Shown in pieces: positions 25,361 to 34,700 of a DNA stretch of 64,000 nt. A model generated the notes under the pieces. It did not search any database. It worked only from the letters and a program-made list of their open reading frames with translations, and was not told where the DNA came from. The position numbers and the translations under genes are program-made. Where the stretch lies: assembly GCA_035274425.1 (NCBI GenBank), contig DATEOC010000042.1, forward strand, positions 1 through 64,000, written 5' to 3'. Numbering within the stretch: the first letter of the stretch is position 1; every line of letters starts with the position of its first letter. The stretch is from JADMIH01 sp035274425. Lineage in GTDB: Bacteria > Chloroflexota > Chloroflexia > QHBQ01 > JADMIH01.

Positions 25361-26893
25361 ATGTTCTATGACCGAGCTACAATCCAGATAAAAGCAGGCA
25401 ACGGGGGAGACGGCAGCGCGTCCTTCCGGCGGGAGAAGTTTGTGCCTAAAGGTGGGCCGGATGGCGGCGACGGTGGGCGGGGCGGCAGCATCTATCTGCG
25501 CGTCAATCCTGACCTAAACACCCTCCTCTCATTCCACTACAAGCAGCATTACAAGGCCTCACACGGTGGCTCCGGTGGGGGCCGCCATAAGCATGGCAAA
25601 GCGGGTCAAGACCTTTATATTGACGTGCCGCCCGGCACCTTCGTCGAGATAATAGACGAGAACCCCGTATCGGGCAGCGCCTCCGAGGTCTCCCAGACGG
25701 ACTTGCTGAGGCCGGGCCAGACGCTCCTCGTGGCTCGCGGAGGCAGGGGAGGTCTGGGTAATCTACACTTTACCACCTCCACTCAGCAGACCCCACGCTT
25801 CGCCGAGAAGGGAGAGCCAGGTGACGAGCGCACAATCCACATGGAGTTGAAGCTCATAGCGGATGTGGGCCTCGTTGGCTACCCCAACGTCGGCAAATCC
25901 ACACTGCTTTCTACAGTGAGCGCGGCTCAGCCCAAGATAGGTGACTACCCATTCACTACGCTCGCCCCGATGCTCGGTGTTGTGAGCGTGGACGATGACA
26001 CATTTGTAATGGCCGACATCCCCGGCCTCATCGAGGGCGCTAGCAGCGGCGCGGGTCTCGGACTTGAGTTCCTACGCCACGTTGAGCGCGCGCGGCTCCT
26101 GTTGCACATAGTTGACGGCTCGGCGGGCCTGTGGAATGCGGAATTCGGAGTGGGGAGTGCGGAAAATGGTGAAGAGGACGACGGACGACGGACGACGGAC
26201 GACCCGTCTAAGTCAGAACTGACTCCGCACTCCGCACTCCCCACTCCGCCTTCGGCTCACCCATCTCAAACCACCGACCCTATAGGCGACTTCAAACGCA
26301 TCAATGCAGAGCTACAGGAGTATGACGCCACTCTCGCTGATCGCCCGCAGATAGTCGCCATCAACAAGGCAGACCTTCAAGAGGTGCGTGATCGCCTTCC
26401 CTCCCTCATCGAGCAGTTTCTCGAGATGGGTTATGAAGTCTATCCAATCTCAGCCGCGACGGGCGATGGCGTGCAAGAACTATTGCGAGCGGTAGCGGCC
26501 CGGTTGCGTGAGCTACCTAAGTCAGAGTGGGGCACGGAAGAAGCAATAGCTGAAGAGGAAGAGTCGGTGCTGGTGCGGCCTCACTATGCCAGCGAGTCAA
26601 AGTATTTCAAGGTGATAGAGGAAGAGAAGGGGCGCTATCGCGTTACAGGGTCGCGCATCGAGCGGCTGGCCGTCGTCACCGACGCCAACAACCGCTACGC
26701 CCTTGAGCGCCTGGACCGTGAGATGGAGAAGATGGGCGTCTCTACCGCCCTGCGAGCGGCGGGTATCGAGCCAGGTGACACCGTAGTTATCGGGCGTATC
26801 GAGATGGACTGGGGAGAGGAGTCGTGGGCTAACTTCGCCAGGGGCACGTCCCGCCGCAAGCGCCGCGAGGGTCCGGGCAAGCAGAAGAGCTAA
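25361..26893 (+). CDS. obg: Obg/CgtA GTPase with an in-frame repeat insertion
   Basis: 510 residues. The Gly-rich Obg fold is residues 1-160 (NGGDGSASFRREKF, GGRGGLGN), then the G domain with G1 GYPNVGKST, G2 FTT, G3 DIPGLIEGA, G4 NKAD and G5 SAAT, then an OCT-type C-terminal domain (about 415-490). Obg is an essential ribosome-assembly and stress GTPase. Oddly, about 45 residues (around 258-304) between G3 and G4 are encoded by an inverted repeat of the intergenic heptamer type (CGGAGTGGGGAGTGCGGA arms, GACGGAC core). This loop is short in usual Obg proteins (~430 residues). The frame is kept and all G motifs are intact. Confidence 0.92.
   Translation: MFYDRATIQIKAGNGGDGSASFRREKFVPKGGPDGGDGGRGGSIYLRVNPDLNTLLSFHYKQHYKASHGGSGGGRHKHGKAGQDLYIDVPPGTFVEIIDENPVSGSASEVSQTDLLRPGQTLLVARGGRGGLGNLHFTTSTQQTPRFAEKGEPGDERTIHMELKLIADVGLVGYPNVGKSTLLSTVSAAQPKIGDYPFTTLAPMLGVVSVDDDTFVMADIPGLIEGASSGAGLGLEFLRHVERARLLLHIVDGSAGLWNAEFGVGSAENGEEDDGRRTTDDPSKSELTPHSALPTPPSAHPSQTTDPIGDFKRINAELQEYDATLADRPQIVAINKADLQEVRDRLPSLIEQFLEMGYEVYPISAATGDGVQELLRAVAARLRELPKSEWGTEEAIAEEEESVLVRPHYASESKYFKVIEEEKGRYRVTGSRIERLAVVTDANNRYALERLDREMEKMGVSTALRAAGIEPGDTVVIGRIEMDWGEESWANFARGTSRRKRREGPGKQKS
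26138..26260. repeat. Inverted heptamer repeat inside obg
   Basis: 18-base perfect arms at 26146-26163 and 26231-26248 around a GACGGAC tract (about 26177-26203). The same units occur between genes at 24118-24236 and 25315-25350, so this copy appears to have inserted in the coding region. Confidence 0.85.
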
Positions 26894-26998
26894 GGACTCA
26901 TAATGAGCGCAGTATCTGGGGATAGGACGAAAGACGAATGGAGTTGTCAGTCGGTCATGTTATGAGTTCTTAGCAGTATTGGATAGAAGGAGCTTGCA

Positions 26999-28927
26999 AT
27001 GTACCGCAATAGACGCCTGAGCTTCCAACCCGTGCTGCTATGCTCACAGACCCTGGCATTGGCTCTATTGCTAGGGGTGCTCTTTAGCGCGCCTGTGATT
27101 GCTCGCGACGGTGATACTTCGCCCAGGACTTCGGCAGGTCTTGCTCCGGTCGCTCTACCGGAGTGCTCGCCGGAGTGGCGCGCTGTTCCTAATCCCACTT
27201 CCAACATATACAGACAGCTTGTAGCTGTGTCTGCCGTTTCGGAAGCAGACGTATGGGCGGTAGGAAGCTATTATACCGCCATTACGTTGGCCCTCCATTG
27301 GGATGGGTTGGCCTGGACCGAAGTGCCTACGCCGAACTTCGAAACGGGCCATACCGTCTTCGCAGGGGTCGCAGCCGTCGCGTCAAATGACGTATGGGCC
27401 GTTGGCTACAACCACCCGGACCCATCGGGCTACCCGAACGTGCCTCTGCTAGCGCACTGGGATGGAGCGACGTGGGCGATTGTAGCTACTCCGGATATCC
27501 CTGACGCAGGGCCTGGCGGGAGTATGTTGCACGCCATAGCTGCCGTTTCACCGAGCGACGTATGGGCCGTGGGATCTTATATTGACAGCAACGATGTATA
27601 TCGCCCACTGACCGTGAGATGGAATGGCACAGAGTGGAACGTTGTACCAAGCCCTGATACTCCCCTCAGCAACACCGGCCTATCGGCGATAGCTGTCCTT
27701 TCAGAGAATGACATCTGGGCTGTTGGGGGCCTTTATAATGCCGACCTGCAAAGGGGTGAATCGTTCTCCATACATTGGGATGGGGTCGCATGGGAAGTGG
27801 TGCCTACGCCCCACGTTGGAGCAGAAGACGATGATAACTCCCTCTATTCTGTTGCTGTGGCCGGTCCAAATGATGTCTGGGTGGTGGGCACTGTATTTCA
27901 CGCACCCTTCTCCAGTACCACCTCTACGCTGGCAATGCACTGGGATGGCTCTGCATGGAGCGTTGTGGACAGCCCCAACCCGGGAGAGCAATTTAACTCC
28001 TTTACCGGAGTGACTGCGCTGACGCCCGATGATGTCTGGGCGGTAGGCTATTATAGCGATGGGCCTTTTGGCAGTTATCACATGGCGACTTTGATAGAGA
28101 AATGGGACGGCTCCGCATGGAACATTGTGACCAGCCCCAGCCCGGGTTCCGACTCCAACTTCCTGTTCGGGGTAACGTCCCTCCCCGGCAGGACCCTGTG
28201 GGCCGTGGGCAGGGTCAGTTATGGTGGTTATCCTCCCCAGGCCCTGACGGAGCAGTACACCGAACAAATCTTCGCAGACGTGCTGCCCACCAACACTTTC
28301 TTCCCGTATGCCAGGTGCCTGGCCTGCCGCGAGATAGACACGGGCTACTCTTGCGGGGGCGATGGAGAGCCATGCGATCCCTTCAACTCTCCCTACTTCC
28401 GACCTGACGCCCTCATTACCAGAGATGATTTGTGCCACATGGTGGCAGGGGCGGCGGGGTTCAATGAGCCTCCTGGCGAGCAGCGTTTTGAGGACGTGCC
28501 TACCACCCACCCCTACTTTGCCTGGATCAACCGCATGGCAGTGCGCGGTCTCATCGGCGGCTACCCGTGTGGCGGACCTAATGAGCCGTGCGTCCCGCCT
28601 CTCAACAGGCCATATTTCCGACCTTCCAGCCACGCGACGCGAGGGCAGATAGCCAAGATAGTCTCCAATGGAGCGGGCTTCGTCGACGTCCCTGTTGGGC
28701 AGCTCTTCGAAGATGTGCCGCCGGACCACCCTTTCTATGTATGGGTGCAGCGCCTGGCTACGAGGGGAGTGATGGGTGGGTATGAGTGCGGGCAGAACGA
28801 ATACGAGCCTTGTGGGCCTGAGAGCAAGCCATACTTCAGGTGGGGCAGCGACTCCACGCGTGGGCAAGTAGCCAAAATTACGTCCAACACCTTCTTCCCT
28901 AACTGCCAGATCACAGGGGGTCGTTAG
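26999..28927 (+). CDS. Beta-propeller protein with SLH anchor
   Basis: 642 residues: signal peptide (to about 35), seven repeats of about 50 residues with the consensus AVSxxDVWAVG...HWDGxxWxxVPxP (about 60-420), then three SLH repeats with the usual cysteine inserts (CLACREIDTGYSCGG, GYPCGG, GYECGQ) and the closing FFPNC. It is an exported surface protein. Seven repeats fit a closed seven-bladed propeller, probably for binding. The same repeat, without SLH domains, builds the protein at 33426-34700. Confidence 0.85.
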   Translation: MYRNRRLSFQPVLLCSQTLALALLLGVLFSAPVIARDGDTSPRTSAGLAPVALPECSPEWRAVPNPTSNIYRQLVAVSAVSEADVWAVGSYYTAITLALHWDGLAWTEVPTPNFETGHTVFAGVAAVASNDVWAVGYNHPDPSGYPNVPLLAHWDGATWAIVATPDIPDAGPGGSMLHAIAAVSPSDVWAVGSYIDSNDVYRPLTVRWNGTEWNVVPSPDTPLSNTGLSAIAVLSENDIWAVGGLYNADLQRGESFSIHWDGVAWEVVPTPHVGAEDDDNSLYSVAVAGPNDVWVVGTVFHAPFSSTTSTLAMHWDGSAWSVVDSPNPGEQFNSFTGVTALTPDDVWAVGYYSDGPFGSYHMATLIEKWDGSAWNIVTSPSPGSDSNFLFGVTSLPGRTLWAVGRVSYGGYPPQALTEQYTEQIFADVLPTNTFFPYARCLACREIDTGYSCGGDGEPCDPFNSPYFRPDALITRDDLCHMVAGAAGFNEPPGEQRFEDVPTTHPYFAWINRMAVRGLIGGYPCGGPNEPCVPPLNRPYFRPSSHATRGQIAKIVSNGAGFVDVPVGQLFEDVPPDHPFYVWVQRLATRGVMGGYECGQNEYEPCGPESKPYFRWGSDSTRGQVAKITSNTFFPNCQITGGR

Positions 28928-28938
28928 TAGAGGTTATC

Positions 28939-28990
28939 ATATAAAATCAACAAAGACCGCCTCTACAGGCGGTCTTTGTTGATTTTATAT
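28939..28990. terminator. 24-bp perfect bidirectional hairpin
   Basis: Arms 28939-28962 and 28967-28990 with a CTAC loop lie between the convergent propeller/SLH and Uma2 genes. AT-rich outer stem, GC-rich inner stem. Confidence 0.85.
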
Positions 28991-28999
28991 TTGGGATTC

Positions 29000-29650
29000 C
29001 TATGTGGTGACTTCGTTAGCTGGGAAGGAAACCTTATCGTAAATATCGCTCAGGGATATAGCACAGCCAATCGAACCTAGCTGTAAGGTGCCATCTTGCC
29101 CGCTGATTTCAGTAAGCACCCAATGAGTGCCCTCGTCGCCTTGCCGGACGTAGTGCTCCACTCGCACCTTGTCTTGCGCGACCAATACGTACTCCACCAA
29201 CGACTCCAGCTTGCGGTATTGGGCAAACTTCTCTCCCCGATCATGCGCCTCTGTGGATGGTGACAATACCTCGATGATAACGGTAGGATTTACGAGCGTG
29301 TCAATCTGCCTATCCTCAAGTTGGGGTTCTCCCCATACGGCCACGACATCCGGGTATGTATACAGGCCGCTTGGACTAACTTTGACGCGCATGTCGTTGA
29401 CGTATGTTTCGCAAGGTCTACCTTTAAGCTGTGAGCTTACTTCACGCCCAATGTTTAGGGTAATCAGGTTATGTGCCCGACTTGCCCCCGACATTGCGTA
29501 TGCCTGACCGTTGACGCGCTCACTCTCTTCCAATTCAGTTCGGTGCAGCGGGTATATTCGCCCGTTGAAGTACTCGCTCTTGTACTCTGCCTTTCGCTCA
29601 AGCTCAAGGTACTCTTCTGGCGTGTAATATGTCTTGGTTGCAGCTGACAT
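29000..29650 (-). CDS. Uma2-family (DUF820) restriction-endonuclease-fold protein
   Basis: 216 residues. The PD-(D/E)xK fold motifs are seen: YPDVVAVWG and VIIEVLSPST, with the QYRKLESLVEYVLVAQD stretch typical of Uma2. This family is numerous in Cyanobacteria and Chloroflexota; its biological role is unproven, though a nuclease activity is presumed. A segment PLHRTELEESERVN between NGRIY and AMSGAS is longer than in usual members. It is a single gene with a hairpin beyond its 3' end. Confidence 0.88.
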   Translation of the reverse strand: MSAATKTYYTPEEYLELERKAEYKSEYFNGRIYPLHRTELEESERVNGQAYAMSGASRAHNLITLNIGREVSSQLKGRPCETYVNDMRVKVSPSGLYTYPDVVAVWGEPQLEDRQIDTLVNPTVIIEVLSPSTEAHDRGEKFAQYRKLESLVEYVLVAQDKVRVEHYVRQGDEGTHWVLTEISGQDGTLQLGSIGCAISLSDIYDKVSFPANEVTT

Positions 29651-29926
29651 AGTGCCCTCACTTTACCTGGTCCGGGTGAATATCCCAAATAGCATTACGT
29701 AATAATCCCTTGTGGAAATCCCTATACTCGCCATTATACCCCAAGCATTCGCTCAAGTCATTTGAGGCCCCGAAATATTTACGTATTTAAGCGTATCGCC
29801 TTTGTAGAACCAAAGGTACTAAAGCCCGTTATAATACAGTGAGGCATACCGATAGGCGGTGGCCTCACACTTGAGTAACCTCAACTTAGCTATCCAAGCA
29901 TTCGCAAGTAAAATAGGAGGATAAGT
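29651..29926. other. Intergenic region between divergent Uma2 and glycosidase-like genes
   Basis: 276 bases without a credible gene. TTATAAT at 29829-29835 may be the -10 region for the gene at 29927, but no good -35 box is in place. AGGAGG at 29915-29920 is the ribosome site for the downstream TTG start. Confidence 0.4.
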
Positions 29927-31945
29927 TTGAACGGTCGCAAGTTTCTTTCGTCGGCAGGCGCTTTCATGCTCCTCGCTACATCGCTCCCCCTGGGCATAGC
30001 AGGTCCCCAGGTACAGCACGCCTCCGCGTCCGCGCCCGCGAGCCAGTTTCCCGATGTCGCCCCTGACACCACCGCGTTCAACAACCTGTGGGACCGCACC
30101 GACGCGCTGGTCGCCACGGGCCGTGTGAAGCGTAGCTGGCTCTGGGGGCCGCAGGCATTCTGGACCACCCGCGAGCTTTACGTGGATGACCCTCAGCACA
30201 CGGAGACGCGCCTGGTGCAGTACTGGGACAAGAGCCGCATGGAGATAAACGACCCAGGCGGCAATCCCAATAACGCGTTCTACGTGACCAACGGCCTCCT
30301 CACCGTAGAGCTTATCTCCGGGAGGATGCAGACGGGCAACAATACCTTTGAGGACCGCAAGCCATCCACCATCAATATCGCGGGCGACGTGGACGATCCC
30401 AACGCGCCAACCTACTCATCCTTTATCGGCAAGGCTAACGCCGGCACCGACCACCCTGATCCCAGCAAGATGGGGCAGAAGGTTATCGCCACCCTGGCCC
30501 GCAACGGCACTGTCGGCACCGACGCCTCCAAGAGCAGCGTGCAGGGCGTCGAGGTCGTCTACTATGACGACGTGACCAAGCACAACATCCCCAAGGCGAT
30601 GTGGGACTTCCTCAATCTTGAGGGTGAGGTAAAGAAGAACGGCCAGATAGTGACCGAGCCTATCTCCACACCGTGGTTCTATGCCACGGGCCGCCCCATC
30701 TCCGACGCGTATTGGGCCAAGATCAAGATAGCAGGTAAGCCCGCCGATACACTTATCCAGGCATTCGAGCGGCGCGTGCTGACCTATACCCCTTCCAACC
30801 CGGTTGGCTTCCAGGTCGAGATGGGCAATATCGGCGCGCATTATCGCGACTGGCGCTATATCCACCCTGGCAAGGCTAATGGCAACAACTTCCTGGAAGG
30901 CCCCCACGTAGGTTACGGCTTCAACGTCCAGCTATACTACACGGACAAAGAGCGCGTCAACCAGAAGGCTCGCGAGGCAGGATTTAACTGGATACGCCAG
31001 CAGGTGTCGTGGCGTGACCTCCAGAGCATCAATCGCTACTTCGCATGGGGTGAGGTGGACTCGATAGTTGATTGGACAACTAACCGCCAGCGTAATAAGC
31101 TCATCATCTCCCTGGCCAAGTCGCCCAAGTGGGCTTCCCCCAACACCGAGGGTGGTATGCCAGTGAACCCGCTCGACTACGGCAACCTCATGTATATGAT
31201 GGCCCGCCGCTATAAAGGCCAGGTCGCAGCATACGAAATCTGGAACGAGCAGAACCTGCGCGGTGAGACGGGCGGTCCCGTGAACGTGGCACAGTACATC
31301 GAGATGCTCAAGTACGGTTATAGCGGTATCAAGTTTGCCGATCCCGATGCGGTGGTCATATTCGGCGGCCTCACCCCCACCGGCGTGACCAACCCCGACC
31401 TGGCGCTGGACGACGTGAAGTACCTTGAGCAGGCTTATGCCTTCGGCGGCGGCATTATGAAGAATTACTTCGACGTTCTGGGGGCGCACCCCGGCTCGAA
31501 CAGCAACTCGCCTGACCAACTCTATCCAGAGAATCCCGGTACCGGCAAATGCCCGCCCATCTACGCCGATAAGGAGGGGACCTGCTGGCGAAACCATGCT
31601 AGCTTCTACTTCCGCCGCATCGAGCAGCAGTACGCGGTTATGGCTGCCAACGGGGATGGCAATAAGCAGATGTGGCTCACCGAGTTCGGCTGGAGCACGT
31701 ACAATACCGCACCTGGTTACGAATACGGCCAGCTTATCAGCCCCGACCTCCAGGCGCAGTACTTGGTGAGGGCTTACGAGAAGGCGAAGAGCGACTACCC
31801 CTGGATGGGCGTGATGTGCGTGTGGAACCTCAACTTCTCCACTCTCGGTCTGCCCGACAGCGACGAGAAAGTGCCGTGGTCGGTAGTCAATAAAGACTGG
31901 AGCAATCGCCCAGCGTTCACCGCTCTCAAGGCGATGCCCAAATAG
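29927..31945 (+). CDS. Exported clan-A glycoside hydrolase-like protein
   Basis: 672 residues from a TTG, chosen because AGGAGG lies 6 bases upstream and a signal peptide follows (about 1-35). The N-terminal half (about 45-310) holds a module related to the C-terminal one of the dioxygenase-like protein (SWLWGPQAFWTTRELY...LVQYWDKSRMEI). The C-terminal half (about 325-670) is a (beta/alpha)8 barrel of the GH5/GH39 type: the acid/base Glu in EIWNEQN and the nucleophile Glu in WLTEFGWS are both present. It likely cleaves a polysaccharide outside the cell; the substrate cannot be named. Confidence 0.82.
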   Translation: MNGRKFLSSAGAFMLLATSLPLGIAGPQVQHASASAPASQFPDVAPDTTAFNNLWDRTDALVATGRVKRSWLWGPQAFWTTRELYVDDPQHTETRLVQYWDKSRMEINDPGGNPNNAFYVTNGLLTVELISGRMQTGNNTFEDRKPSTINIAGDVDDPNAPTYSSFIGKANAGTDHPDPSKMGQKVIATLARNGTVGTDASKSSVQGVEVVYYDDVTKHNIPKAMWDFLNLEGEVKKNGQIVTEPISTPWFYATGRPISDAYWAKIKIAGKPADTLIQAFERRVLTYTPSNPVGFQVEMGNIGAHYRDWRYIHPGKANGNNFLEGPHVGYGFNVQLYYTDKERVNQKAREAGFNWIRQQVSWRDLQSINRYFAWGEVDSIVDWTTNRQRNKLIISLAKSPKWASPNTEGGMPVNPLDYGNLMYMMARRYKGQVAAYEIWNEQNLRGETGGPVNVAQYIEMLKYGYSGIKFADPDAVVIFGGLTPTGVTNPDLALDDVKYLEQAYAFGGGIMKNYFDVLGAHPGSNSNSPDQLYPENPGTGKCPPIYADKEGTCWRNHASFYFRRIEQQYAVMAANGDGNKQMWLTEFGWSTYNTAPGYEYGQLISPDLQAQYLVRAYEKAKSDYPWMGVMCVWNLNFSTLGLPDSDEKVPWSVVNKDWSNRPAFTALKAMPK

Positions 31946-31955
31946 TCTAAAGGAT

Positions 31956-32013
31956 AGGGATAAAGTAAAAAGGATAAAGGCCGCAACGCCTTTATCCTTT
32001 TTACTTTATCCCT
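31956..32013. terminator. 26-bp perfect bidirectional hairpin
   Basis: Arms 31956-31981 and 31988-32013 around a 6-base loop, between the convergent glycosidase-like and L,D-transpeptidase genes. The left arm is made of GGATAAA/AGTAAAA-like units and a TCTTTTTA run follows. Confidence 0.85.
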
Positions 32014-32020
32014 TATCTTT

Positions 32021-33202
32021 TTATCTGTGGCTCACGACCATAGTGCCCATGGGTGCCCATTCGTACATCCACTTGGCGTTGGCCTGGGAGAGATTGATAC
32101 AGCCGTGGCTGGCGGGGGTGCCGAAGTTGGTGTGCCACCACACGCCATGGATGGCGTAGCCGGAGTAGAAGTACATGACGTGGGGCACATTCGGGATGTC
32201 ATACGCTTCCGCCGTGCCCTGGAAACCCCTCATCCGCTGCGTTCTGTATTTGAGGTACACACGGTAACTACCTGTGACTGTTGGGAAGCGCGCCCGGCCT
32301 GAGCTCATCCTCGCCGAAAAGACCGGGGTCTGCCCCTCGTAAGCCACCAGCATCTGAGTGCTGAGGTCCAGCTCGATCCACTTGGGGCCGAGCTTGCCCA
32401 TAGGGGTCTGAGGCTCGATGGGCTTAGGCTTATCAGGTGGGCCTTCCTGTTTGTCCCCCTTGACGATGGTCAGGACCTGGCCGACCTCAACCGTGTTGGC
32501 ATCATTGATGTTGTTGGCCGCTTGCAAAGCCTCTACTGTTGTATTGAACTTATATGCTATTGAAGAAAGACTGTCGCCGCGCTGAACGGTATATTTGACG
32601 GGGACGCCTGGCTCGGCTGTAGCCGCCGAGTTGACAGGCACGGCAGTGGTGGTCCCTCCTGGTGGTTGCGGGATGGCTACAGTGGTGCTGGTGGGTGGAG
32701 GGGGTTTGGGTGTAGAGGTAGGCGTGGGCAACTGTGCAACCCCCGGTATGGTCAGTGTCTGGCCGACGTAGAGCAGGCTGCTGGGCAAGATGTTGTTGGC
32801 TGCTGCAATAGCTTCCCTCGTAACGCCGAATCGTTGCGACAATGCACTCAAGCTGTCGCCCGGCTGCACTATATAGGTTATGGACTGTCCTGCGGTGGGT
32901 TGTGCAATGGTCGCCTGTGTAGCGGTAGCTTGCACAGTGGGGTTAGTTTGAGAGGCGGGTATAGTAAGCACCTGCCCGGCGTATATAGCTGACGTGGAGA
33001 GGTTATTCGCAGACATGATGGCGTCCACAGTGACCCCATAACGCGTTGCGATGCCGCTCAGGGTGTCGCCGGATTGCACGGTGTGCTTGGTATCCGCATA
33101 CGCGATACTTATGACTGAAACGGCGGTGAGGAGAATTATAAGCGCGATGCCTGCGACGTATTTCCCCCAGCCGCGCAGATATTTAGAAGTGCCCGTGTCC
33201 AA
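32021..33202 (-). CDS. LysM / L,D-transpeptidase (YkuD) protein
   Basis: 393 residues from a TTG at 33202, chosen because GGGAGG lies just upstream and a membrane anchor follows (about 15-35); the frame is open to 33280. Three LysM peptidoglycan-binding repeats (HTVQSGDTLSGIATRYGVT, YIVQPGDSLSALSQRFGVT, YTVQRGDSLSSIAYKFNTT) are followed by a Pro-rich linker and a YkuD domain with the active site HG...SHGCINLS. L,D-transpeptidases form 3-3 peptidoglycan crosslinks or attach proteins to the wall. Catalytic Cys and His are present. Confidence 0.9.
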   Translation of the reverse strand: MDTGTSKYLRGWGKYVAGIALIILLTAVSVISIAYADTKHTVQSGDTLSGIATRYGVTVDAIMSANNLSTSAIYAGQVLTIPASQTNPTVQATATQATIAQPTAGQSITYIVQPGDSLSALSQRFGVTREAIAAANNILPSSLLYVGQTLTIPGVAQLPTPTSTPKPPPPTSTTVAIPQPPGGTTTAVPVNSAATAEPGVPVKYTVQRGDSLSSIAYKFNTTVEALQAANNINDANTVEVGQVLTIVKGDKQEGPPDKPKPIEPQTPMGKLGPKWIELDLSTQMLVAYEGQTPVFSARMSSGRARFPTVTGSYRVYLKYRTQRMRGFQGTAEAYDIPNVPHVMYFYSGYAIHGVWWHTNFGTPASHGCINLSQANAKWMYEWAPMGTMVVSHR

Positions 33203-33425
33203 TATTTCCCTCCCAGGAAGGCTAACGGCGACTTGTCCACATCCGGACCATTTTCCAGGTGCTTGAAATAATGATAGCACCTGTCTGTGTAGCCGTCAAT
33301 AGGTGAATATGTCCAGCTTGTTTTCCGCTGGGTCCTATGTTTGCTACCACAACTCTTAATGGCCGTTATATAATAGCAACGTTCTATGTGGTTGTAAGTT
33401 ACGCCTGTTAGCAAGAAGCGCAGTG

Positions 33426-34700
33426 ATGAACAACTCTGATAATTCAGCACAAAATGCGACAAGTGCTCAAAAGAGTGATGCTGGCAGTGGAACATTCTAT
33501 CGCCCCAGGCGTGGCTTCCCTGTAGGCATAATCTTGCTAGCACTTTTATATATCGCAGCAATCCTGGCTGTCGCCCCCGTGCTTTTCGGCTGGTTTTCAC
33601 CTATCAGCGCCAAAACTATGACGGTGCGCGAGGGAGAGTGTGGCACATGGGACGTTGTCGCTCACATGCAGACCGACAGCTGGCCGGGGCATGACGCGGG
33701 TATTGTTGCCATATCCGCGAATGATGTATGGGCTACAGGCACAAATGATACCGCTTACTATTCATGGCAGCCTTTGCTATATCACTGGGATGGCACAAGC
33801 TGGACCCGTATTTCCCTTGAGAAACCGATCAGTGGCGAAGATAGCCTGCAAGTTCATGACATAGTCGCCACTTCAACAAATGATGTATGGGTGGTAGGTA
33901 ATACAATGAATAGTACATACATCAGCAGGCCTTTCGCCTTGCATTGGGATGGGGCACAATGGGAAGCCACATTAAAATTTCCAGGCCTTGGCGATAACAG
34001 TGGTCTTTATTCAGCGGTTGCGATCTCACCTGATGATGTCTGGGCGATGAGCGATAGTTCACACATTTCACATTGGGACGGCAGCCAGTGGAGTAGTGTT
34101 TCTCCCTCCTATGCCTTAGATAGGGCAGGTCTACGCTTATGGGAGGTGATAGGGCTCGGACGCGATACTGTTTGGACCGTCAAGGCGGATGGATTACAAA
34201 GTGGGCCGACACTAAATATACCCTGGGCCGGGGAGATATCTGATCGCCTTCTAAGGATGGGCGACCAGGCGTATAGTTACGCCCCAAGTGCTATATCAGC
34301 TCTCAGGCATGATGATATTTGGGCGGTAGGTAACTACAAAGTCAATGACTATAATCTGCAAGGTGGTATCGTTCACTGGGATGGGAAGACTTGGAAAATG
34401 GTCCCAAGCCTTTTTGTGGGCGGGTATGGTGAACTGCACGATATAAAAGCAATCTCTCCTAGCGACGTGTGGGCTGTGGGCGAAGAGCGCGGTCGTGCGC
34501 TCGTGCTCCATTGGGACGGCGCAAAATGGGAAAGGGTGCCCGGCCCTGAGATTATCGATATACAGAGATTACGTGGGATTGCCGTTGCGGGTCAGAACGA
34601 GATATGGGTAGTCGGCAATGCTATGAGAAGTTGTGAAGATTGTTACGTCGGCCACCTGATGACCGCCCGCTTCACCCGCACGCCTTGTAACCAACCCTAA
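33426..34700 (+). CDS. Membrane-anchored beta-propeller protein
   Basis: 424 residues from the ATG at 33426. A signal-anchor (about 35-56) precedes about six to seven repeats of the AISANDVWATG...HWDGTSWT type seen in the protein at 26999-28927, but there is no SLH region. The DNA is lower in GC than its neighbours. A pair of cysteines (RSCEDCY) lies near the end and another Cys in the last residues. It overlaps the convergent selD stop by 4 bases. Probable binding protein; ligand unknown. Confidence 0.8.
   Translation: MNNSDNSAQNATSAQKSDAGSGTFYRPRRGFPVGIILLALLYIAAILAVAPVLFGWFSPISAKTMTVREGECGTWDVVAHMQTDSWPGHDAGIVAISANDVWATGTNDTAYYSWQPLLYHWDGTSWTRISLEKPISGEDSLQVHDIVATSTNDVWVVGNTMNSTYISRPFALHWDGAQWEATLKFPGLGDNSGLYSAVAISPDDVWAMSDSSHISHWDGSQWSSVSPSYALDRAGLRLWEVIGLGRDTVWTVKADGLQSGPTLNIPWAGEISDRLLRMGDQAYSYAPSAISALRHDDIWAVGNYKVNDYNLQGGIVHWDGKTWKMVPSLFVGGYGELHDIKAISPSDVWAVGEERGRALVLHWDGAKWERVPGPEIIDIQRLRGIAVAGQNEIWVVGNAMRSCEDCYVGHLMTARFTRTPCNQP

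Noticed and set aside
33340..33425. Strong promoter before the propeller gene at 33426
   Set aside because: TATATAAT is present but no -35 box at a suitable distance, so it is not listed.
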